From Prostheceraeus crozeri (taxonomy: Eukaryota; Platyhelminthes; Polycladida; Euryleptidae): DNA of 64,000 nucleotides. The stretch spans positions 726,501-790,500 of the forward strand of contig CAJQUW010002205.1 in the NCBI GenBank assembly GCA_907163375.1, in the 5' to 3' direction. This document shows, piece by piece, positions 55,979 to 64,000 of this stretch. Below the pieces are notes generated by a model. It was not told the origin of the DNA, did no database searches, and saw only the letters and a program-made list of their open reading frames with translations. The translations under genes were made by a program, and so were the position numbers. Each line of letters starts with the position of its first letter. Position 1 is the first letter of the stretch.

Positions 55979-58137
55979 ACATGGTACAGACATGTACGTA
56001 TACTGTCGATGCTTAGAATTGACCATGGAGACCATCAGAATTTTCCTCGACATATACAGCAAACGATTTTAGATTTTTCAACCTAATTCATTAAACAATG
56101 TATTATATACTTCTGTATATTGAAATAAAAATCGAATACGCACCTGTAAAAAGGCTGCTGACTCTTAAGTGTACTCAGATTATCATTCAAAATCATTTGA
56201 TGTCATGAAAGACCAGAATATGTCGAGGCAATAATTTAAGCTTCTTGAAATTAAGATGTCACAATTTCCGAGAATTGGATCTCATCTTTTGGATATTAAT
56301 CAATCTAGCTTAAATCCATGTCATCTTTCTAACATCCTTTGACAAAACGACTTCGATAACTGCCAGTAATCCATCAATTAGATGCAGCCGGACATCATCG
56401 TGATTTCTGCAAAGGTTTTTTATGCTTGCTAGACTTCTTCGGTTTCTGCATAAGGGCAGTCATGCCGTCAAACGATTAAAGCACAGTTGGCGTACTTGGA
56501 AATAGAATATCTGGTGAACTTTGAAATGAAATGTTGAGATAATCTTATAGAAAAGTTTAGAAATGCTTTATAAAATGAGCTTAAGGAATAGAATATTATG
56601 AAAGTCAGAAAGAGTATTATTGATTCATGAAAGAGTGATAATTGTTTCAAAATTGAACTGTTGTAATGCAAGATTTCAAAGAATTACACAGCTACGCTAT
56701 TGATAAAGAGCACACAAAACTAATAAATCAACCTCTTTTTCCATACAGCTTCTGGATTTCACTACTTTACCGATAACGGACCTTGCCATCGCATCGATTT
56801 AGTTTGTCACTTGAAGGAAGTCATAAATCCCATTTTATTATTCTCTCAGTCCGCATCCCTGGTTCAATGATTTGTGGTTTGCAAGCCCACGCTCGTGAAA
56901 TCTTTTTACTCATGCCAGTCATGCCAGATCATGAACCCGACCGAGCTTTTATGATTTTCCGTTTCCAAGCCCTTGCTCATCATCATGTGTGGATTGCGCG
57001 CAGTACTCCAAGAATTTTGCTATCTTTTAATTGCATGTACCTGAATGACTTACGTGGGAGTCTGTACATAGACTATTTAACATATTGTTTCAATTCGGCC
57101 TGAATAATATAGGTACATTACGGACACATAGGCATATAGTCATATAGGAAGATATAGGCATCATTCACTTGTTACAAAAATGCTGTTACTGCTTCCTTAA
57201 TTTCAAAATAGAAATGATGTTGATATTAGATCATGAAAATTTGAGCTTTCCCGGGTTAGACTTTAAGTGAGCGATAGGATAAATGGATATTCATATCCAG
57301 TCACACGTCAGATTCGAATGATATTTTTCTTCAGGCCGAGTCTGCTATATCACGTTACCTAGTATTTTAAAAAACAAGGCCAATGGAAACAATAATAATG
57401 ACAATTGTATGCTTACCAAAAGCTGTGAATATCGAAAATTGTGAGGCAGAAAAGATTAAAGATGCACAAATTCTTGATTTTGAAAGACATCAACGAGGAA
57501 CGATCAATTTAAGTTAGAAAAACATCATTGGAAAGACAATGAAAGATTGATGACGAATTGAAGTGATGCAGGCGATGCGACTCATTATTCACTAAGCATT
57601 GGAAAAGTCAAATTCCCAAAATATTTCGTCTATAGACATGAGACAGAAATTTTTTTAAAATCACAATTTTTAATCGCCGGATTGAACTTTCTATATAGAG
57701 TTGGAAACACGTCACTCACAGTGACCCCTGACCCGGGTGACCCGCTTTCTAAACCGAGAGTGCCAGTGTCTTACACCGTTAAATTACAAGCCTTGCAGCT
57801 CATCAACCCTAGAAAGGCCATTGATTTTAAGGGATTAAGTGAGGTGTTTATAAACTATTTATTTTCAAACAGGTTTTCTAAATATTTAGATAAGATGAAC
57901 TTTCTTATAAAATTTGCAAGAACAAATTTTTTGACTTTATATCAACATCAAAAAAATACAGAAAACATTTGCAAATAATGCATGTGTGAAAACATTTGCA
58001 TGTGTTTTCTGCATTTTTAGACGTGACGAGATCATTATTTTATTTATTATTCATTATTTTATTCATTTATTATTATTTTATTTTATCATTTATTTATGAA
58101 TTATTTCAAGAGGTGAAAATGAATAATTGGCATACAT
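55979..58137. other. Intergenic stretch with A/T-rich low-complexity run
   Basis: No gene recognised. At 56850-56861 TCCGCATCCCTG equals the last 12 bases of the hAT terminus but stands alone. Around 57720-57745 GACCCCTGACCCGGGTGACC forms a short repeat. From about 58025 to 58105 the sequence is made of TTTATT/TTATTA units. Confidence 0.5.
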
Positions 58138-59504
58138 TTAAGAAGTGAAAAGAAGGATTTCACTTAGTAGTACTTTTGAAGTTGGATGCGGCTCAGCTCC
58201 ACTTCTGCATTGATAATCTGGTCCGCGACCAAAAGAAGGTTGGCCACCCCAGGTATATAATAATAAAATCCTCACCACTGATAAAATTCTCAATTGTCTC
58301 AAGACGGGTAGTCGTGATAATGCTCTTTTTGCTATATTTTGAACATAACCATGCGATTTAAAGCTTTCCTCTAACCTAACACCCAGAAATTTGAATTCCG
58401 TTTGAATAGGAATACCGGAAATCCATAGACCTTCGCAAGCGTGAGCTTTGGACAGACGAAAGAACAACTGAGAGTACTTTTCCATCTTAACTTCCATTTG
58501 ATTCTCTGCAATCCATTTGGTGATATCAGAAAACACATGGAGTACATGACTCTGTAAGCAACCCTTCCGGATTGTTCTAACGATCACTATGTATTCTGCA
58601 AATTTTGTTAATGATATTTCACGATTACTTTTTTCATGAAGCATACAAGCATAGATGGCGGATAGATGAACCCTGTGAACCCTGTGGGATCCTGTGAACC
58701 TTGTGGATAGATGAACCCTGCGGGAATCCACCGATGACTGGCAAATATTCAGTGTGAAGGCTTTTCCATCGTGTCTTTTGGTACCTTGAGGTTAAGTAAT
58801 TCATCATAAATGACACTAGAAATAGATTGAGACGATCTCGAAACATTTCGTTTATTAACAAGCGATGTGAAATTTTGTCAAATCCAAGGACAACAGAGGG
58901 TTGGCAATTATGTCAGGCATTTGAAGATTACTTGTGACAAAATATTCTGCATTTAATAAGGCACAATTAGTCGAAGACTTTTTACCGTAACCAAACTGGT
59001 GCGAATCAATTTTGTCTGCTATGTTATTACCAACACATTTTAGAAGTTCGTTCTCAAATAAAGTTTCTGGTATTGACAATAAGGAGATAGGATGAATTCG
59101 ATTCAAATCTGGTTGATTTCAAACAAAATTACATCAGCCTTTCTCCACTTACTGGGAAGATCAATAGAAAAGATGAATTTATTATAAAGAATTGTCAAAG
59201 ATTTAGAAATTAATACAGCGAATTTCGACCACACCATGGAAGGGATTTCATCAGATTCAGGGCTACTGCTCGGTTGGACACGTGTCAAAAGTAATTCTAC
59301 ATGATTTTCGAAAAACTGAAATGGAAAAATAAGTGGTAGATGCACTTTATCAGGTAAATCACGCACAGACGCCGCACACAAATTATCGTTTGCAATCTGT
59401 AAAATTTCATTCTTTGTCATATCAGGGATACCTTGAGACAGCCAGTTAGAATTAATTGCTGCACAACCACTGAGAATTTTCCTAATATCCTCATAGGTCC
59501 TCAT
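58138..59504 (-). pseudogene. LINE reverse transcriptase (CR1/Jockey-like), heavily broken
   Basis: The minus strand carries RT blocks in order. From 59504: SSPESDEIPSMVWSKFAVLI and IDLPSKWRKADVILF (entry to the RT domain). Then HPISLLSIPETLFENELL with DSHQFGYGKKSSTNCALL, MNYLTSRYQKTRWK, IGGFPQGSSI (the GxPQGS motif), LTKFAEYIVIVRT in place of the catalytic FADD, and FKFLGVRLEESFKSHGYVQN then KRALSRLPVLRQL. At least three frame changes or stops separate them, and FADD has become FAEY. A local duplication of CCTGTGAACC-like units lies near 58665-58725. No endonuclease domain or 3' tail was found. This is an old, dead copy. Confidence 0.87.
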
Positions 59505-61115
59505 TCAAATAGATCATCCTCTAATATCCTCATCCAAATAGATCTCGTAGGAAGAAGGTGATTACTCTATTCTTTTTTTGCGGCATAGATCATTCGCCTG
59601 ACATTGTATTTATTTTGGGAGAACAATATCCAGTTCTATTCCCTGTAAGCCTGAAACCGCTTATTTATATTGGCTTTTATCACATTGGCTTTTCAGTAGA
59701 TCTCCTTCTGACTAACTCAAACAGAAAGCAATTTATGGCATCGTATTAATATGCATAGAACAACTCAGAAGCTTCATTTAATTCCAAGTCATTAAGTAGC
59801 TAGTCCCAGTTAACGTCCATTAGATGTGATGCACGTTGACTCCGAAAATCAAACGCAGTACTTTATACAACTTTAATCAATATGGAACGATGAATACTGT
59901 CTAGGAAATGATGCATGGTGATCAGGTTTATTGTGCAAACTGATATAATCTGTAGGAATAAGTATGAGAGCTAAAATACCTTCATTTCCTGTAGGCTGTT
60001 CAACAATACTGCAGATGCGAAATGATGATTTGAAGTATGAAAAATCGAAATGATTGAAGTTTAGAATCATGTAAACCGTATAATCAGGATATTTCACCAA
60101 AAATTCGTCAATAATTGTTGCGATGTAATTACTCAACATACAAGAAACATTTCCGACCTCCATGTGGATAATGATCAACAGACAGTGAAGTGAAACTGTT
60201 GTTTCCAAGGTCGGATGATTGCAATTTCAACTTCAGGAAATGCTGATAGGTAAACAAGCATTTCAGAAAGTCGCATATAAAATCAACACACGCTATGCAA
60301 CTCACAATCTGTAGTGTCAATAAGCCATTCGAAATAATTCATAGTTATAAAGCCTGATTTCAGAAAACTTGCAGCTTGTAAAGCATAAAATTTCATCCTT
60401 AATTTTAATTAGATTGCTTATCTCTTGATGAGTGCAATGTGTCACTTAATCATTCAATCGCCATGGTTATTAGCATTGCCTAAGTAACTCGTACATCAAC
60501 AGTATGCTAAAGTGGATCTATGCAGACCTTTTGTAATTCGATTCGATTCAATTTGCAAATCGCGATCCGATTCAATTCGAGATTTGATTCCACTTTAAAT
60601 TTGCCGATTCGCAGGTTTAGAGAGGGTTTGGACATCGCAAAGTAAGCTTCATTTTAATATAGAAAAACAAAGTTGCAACAATTTTATTTTTGCATCCACA
60701 GTTATTAACATTGAGCATTTCTGCGAACACAATAGTTCACAATTGCCACACTTGCCTAATGGCTCGATGCCACTGAGCAACCCTCGGTCGTCGTATTGGT
60801 CAAACTGATTGAGATTTTACGAGGTAAAAAGTGGCTAGAACTGCAGGAACCCAAAAACATTTTCCAGTGTTCCTGCTGTAGCAGTAACCGTGTCATGGAC
60901 TACTGTGTATAGAAATCGTGTGTCGTCATCCTGTACTTTAGTTTCGCTAAAAGTCCAATAACTAGAATATGAAGAAAATATTCAAATTTTCATTTATGAT
61001 AATCATTTATGTATTCATTAATCTTTCATTTATTATAGTTAGATATTGATTAGATTTGAAGTTCAAATAGGTTTATATATTTTACATAAACTGATGCAGC
61101 TTGTGAACGATGTGC
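59505..61115. other. Intergenic stretch
   Basis: No gene recognised. At 60535-60620 the words ATTCGATTC, CGATCCGATTCAATTCGA and GATTCG recur, a short GATTC-rich repeat that may be a decayed transposon end. The rest is AT-rich. Confidence 0.5.
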
Positions 61116-61123
61116 ATGTGTCC

Positions 61124-61847
61124 CAGGGATGCGGGATCCTATCATTTTGATAAGACTCCGACTCTGGGGGTTGATAGGACTCCGTCTCCGGGTGGCAAGT
61201 ATATATAGCCTAGTTTTTTTTAAAAAAAACTGGCAACCTGCATCATAGATCATTATAGGCTTACCTGAACCTATTTTTAGTGATCATTGCTGTATCAATT
61301 ATCAATCATTATCGATAAAAGTTTATCAAATTTCGCTTTAAGTTGGATGCATTCGACTCGGTTCCTCCCATCTTGTTGATGTGTGCTTCACACGGTTTTT
61401 ATCCAGTCTCTACCAAGCAGGAAAATCCCCCATCCTTCTCCGAAAATATGAGAGCACTTTCGATTTTAATATGCGCTTTGGAAGAGCCATGACATGCGAT
61501 TAACGTGATGGTAAGATGTAATGTTCTGAAACAATCTAGTATTTCATTTTTGTCTCTGATGTGACCTTTGGACTTTGGTGCGCAGGTGTGATCGAGGCTA
61601 GGAAGGCTTGTGTTCTCTACCAAATCACCAAGTGAAAGACAATCATTTTTTCACTATCACGGTTCATTCCCTCAACTATTGCAAGCTTTGCATGTACTGC
61701 TGTTTCTGTACTTTTGTTTGACGGAGAAAGTTGACATTAAGACAGTGACAGCTGTGCACGAGGATAAATAATTTGCTTGTATTGTGTCTCGGGTCTAGTT
61801 ATAGGCCAGAGTCCGACTCCGACTTCGTCTTCGACTCCGCATCTCTG
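61124..61847 (-). mobile_element. hAT-type non-autonomous element, copy 3
   Basis: The copy is 724 bp. The left end is CAGGGATGCGGGATCC, the right end CTCCGCATCTCTG, with a perfect 8 bp target duplication ATGTGTCC (61116-61123 and 61848-61855). The body is close to copy 2, including the minus-strand reading NTSLPSLDHTCAPKSKGHIR. It contains no transposase. Confidence 0.9.
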
Positions 61848-61855
61848 ATGTGTCC

Positions 61856-64000
61856 CCTCCTGTGATGGTGGACTCGAATTGGCATTGCTCTCAGTTCTCA
61901 TCAACTACACCGTATTTTCTTTAAATAGAACCTATTCTTTCACATCTATATTCCTTTACCCTAAAACAGCTGCGGCGCATTACTTTTAAGCGCGTGAAGG
62001 GTCGGCGCTTTTTATATAGTGGGGTGGCGCATAGTTAATAGAGAGCCAATAGAGAGTGAGGTTTATACCTATTTTAGAAAATACGACGTCTCAAAAAAAA
62101 TTTTCGTCTCAAAGATTCCATGTTGACTGCACTACATCACAGTACGAGTAATGCAACGACAGGATGCCCTAGAGAAGCAATCCACCAATTATTTGCGAAG
62201 GTTGCTAAAACCGCGGTCTTGGCTCGTATATACCTGTAGGTTACATGAAAGGTAAGGAATATTCAACAGGATCCTTCTATTATTCATCATGCGAAAAAGA
62301 CAAGTCTGTGTTCATGCTAGACACAGATTGACTCTCATCAAAAAGGTCATTTAGAATGGACGGGTGAGAATTTTGATACACAGAAGTGCACCTTTTATAG
62401 ATTAGTAGATTAGAATGACTCACGAGCCACTGTCACATCACATTCCAAATTGAATCGGTTAATTCTCTAATGCACTTGCATGATTCAGTGGATATTTCCT
62501 GTTGATGAGAGGTAATAAGTGACTTATGCAATTTACGGCTTCAGTTCATTTTCAAACACGTTGAACGGCAAACCAGAAATATTCAAATTCCAATTACTTT
62601 TGAATTCACAATCGACCAAACAGTGCTCAAACGAGAAAGAGTATCTGAACAAGCTTCCGATATTTCCACGAAATACAAATGAAGAAGAATGTGTGAAAAC
62701 GGAAATTTAACAAAGACCCGTCAGTAAATCTCAGAAGGTTTATGAATTGTACTTATTTTAGCTATCCCAAAATAGAAAATCCAGGGATTAAAAATGTGAA
62801 GACTTCGAAAGGAATATATGAACGGTGATCAAACTTAACGCAACGAGTTTCTTGAGGATTGGGACTGTGTACTCTCATTAATTTCCACATGAGATTGGCA
62901 CGGGGAAAACATTTGACATCAAGACTTGATTTCTCAGTATTTCTGTGAACTTAGTTGCAGGTGATGGACGACAGTGACAAGTCGGTAGACAAATTCGAGC
63001 GTGTGCACACAAGGTCTCATTTCTTTAAAAGTCATCATTCTCAGTGACCAAGCGTCAGCTCAATCCACAGCTTTAGATTGCTCCAGCTCGTCAGTTTGCT
63101 AAAAGTGTGAACCATTATGAAAAGCAACCTTCCTTTAAGTATTAAGAAAACATCGTTAGTTATAATTTTACGATGATAATCGTCAGACTCAGATACAATG
63201 ATAAGACTGAAATCGTCTACATTCTTATTAGTTCAGTGATGTTGTATGAGCAGGCACGGGGCCACGGGGTGGAGGGGCCTGTGGTCCGAACTCCCTGTTA
63301 GTTTTTGTGCCCCCTCTGCTAAAATAGTTATCTATGTGATCAATATACAATCAATAAGACGAATCAATCAAATTGTCGGAAGTGAAAGCAAATTGGAGAG
63401 GGAGTTGATTGATGGCTGGCGAGAACGGAATTCTTTGTGGGCATAAATCCATTGAAGGAGAGAAAGAACTACGTATCTAGAAAGTGTTGAATGCTTCCAT
63501 CGCAGTGCGTCTCATCTTTGTTGTTTATGTCGGAAATGTCCAGATTTTAACTAAACAGTCTGAAAGAAAATCAAAGTACGTTCTATCCATAGTATATTCT
63601 ATCTAAGTTCTTCAGGTACATCATTATCAATCACGACAAAACATGACAGGAAGAATTTACAGAAATGTCATAATCGCACTAATTAAGAAAATCTGCAGCA
63701 TCTTTCCTTTGGAGCATGCCTCCCCCTGTAGATCAGATCTGGCTACGGGCCTTTTTATGAGCATAACTGAGAGCTTCTAATTTTGGATCGCTGATCAGCT
63801 GTCTTGTTAATCATAAAATGGGTAACGAACATAAATGTACAAGTAGCCTTCATGTGCATACACCGTGTATATGGGAGAGGGATGCAGTATAAGCAAAAAA
63901 ATCATTCTAAGTTAGCAGTAGGAGAATCATGCTAACGAACAAGGAAAATAAGCAGTGGTTGCGGAATGGTGCATATATCAACGCTCATCTCTGCATAGCG
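61856..64000. other. Intergenic stretch to window end
   Basis: No gene, LINE motif or paired termini recognised. A GC-rich patch at 63255-63290 (GGGGCCACGGGGTGGAGGGG) and TCCCCCTGTAGATCAGATCT at about 63721 stand out by composition only. Confidence 0.5.

Noticed and set aside
56850-56861. TCCGCATCCCTG identical to the hAT MITE right end
   Set aside because: Only 12 bp, with no adjoining body sequence.
57715-57750. Short GACCC/GGGTGACCC repeat
   Set aside because: Too short and isolated to call a repeat element or regulatory site.

Overview
The window reads as AT-rich intergenic and intronic DNA from a metazoan, most likely a marine or other aquatic invertebrate. The reasons are two spliced exons of a mitochondrial-type choline dehydrogenase, a secreted C-type lectin/PAN-like gene, long gene-free stretches, and a dense, mixed load of eukaryotic transposable elements. 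There is no bacterial-style gene packing and no CRISPR array. I saw no LTR retrotransposon, endogenous virus or Polinton. The species cannot be named from the sequence.

Host genes are few. A single-exon secreted protein (signal peptide, C-type lectin-like domain, PAN/apple-like cysteine module) lies at 9503-10246 (+). The last two exons of choline dehydrogenase (CHDH) lie at 20929-21272 and 26132-26653 (+), joined by a 4.86 kb intron full of small repeats. The 5' part of CHDH was not found and is probably beyond the left edge or in short exons I could not recognise. If it is beyond the edge, the lectin gene sits inside a CHDH intron.

Left part, 1-9 kb: a cut-off Tc1/mariner-type element, remnants of RTE-like and CR1/Jockey-like LINEs, a piece of a Penelope-like element (PLE), a small hAT-like element, a composite inverted repeat (7098-7674), an inverted pair of hammerhead-ribozyme-like motifs (7764-7872), and a degenerate transposase N-terminus. 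15-17.7 kb: a nearly whole PIF/Harbinger transposon with both of its genes, TIRs and a CTG target duplication. 19-20.6 kb: a DD41D mariner-like element inserted between two units of a short dispersed repeat. 21-23.5 kb (CHDH intron): two tRNA-headed SINE-like elements, a foldback MITE and a LINE remnant. 30.2-31.7 kb: a second DD41D mariner-like element.

Right part: a PLE relic with inverted hammerhead-bearing ends (35.2-36.3 kb); two almost identical PLE copies head to head, making a palindrome of about 3 kb (39.6-42.6 kb); a perfect 322 bp tandem duplication (43.55-44.2 kb); three copies of one hAT-type non-autonomous element with 8 bp target duplications (44.7, 55.2 and 61.1 kb); a TA-flanked non-autonomous transposon of about 1.2 kb (49.9-51.1 kb); and a long degraded LINE reverse transcriptase (58.1-59.5 kb).

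The most interesting signal is in the PLEs. Three different PLE-type sequences carry the same compact hammerhead layout (CUGAAGA, then GAAA, then a 2 bp stem III capped by 2 nt) with different stem sequences, and in two of them stem I reaches 5-6 bp. This fits published reports of hammerhead motifs in PLEs. The inverted placement of the motifs around each element is worth a closer look.
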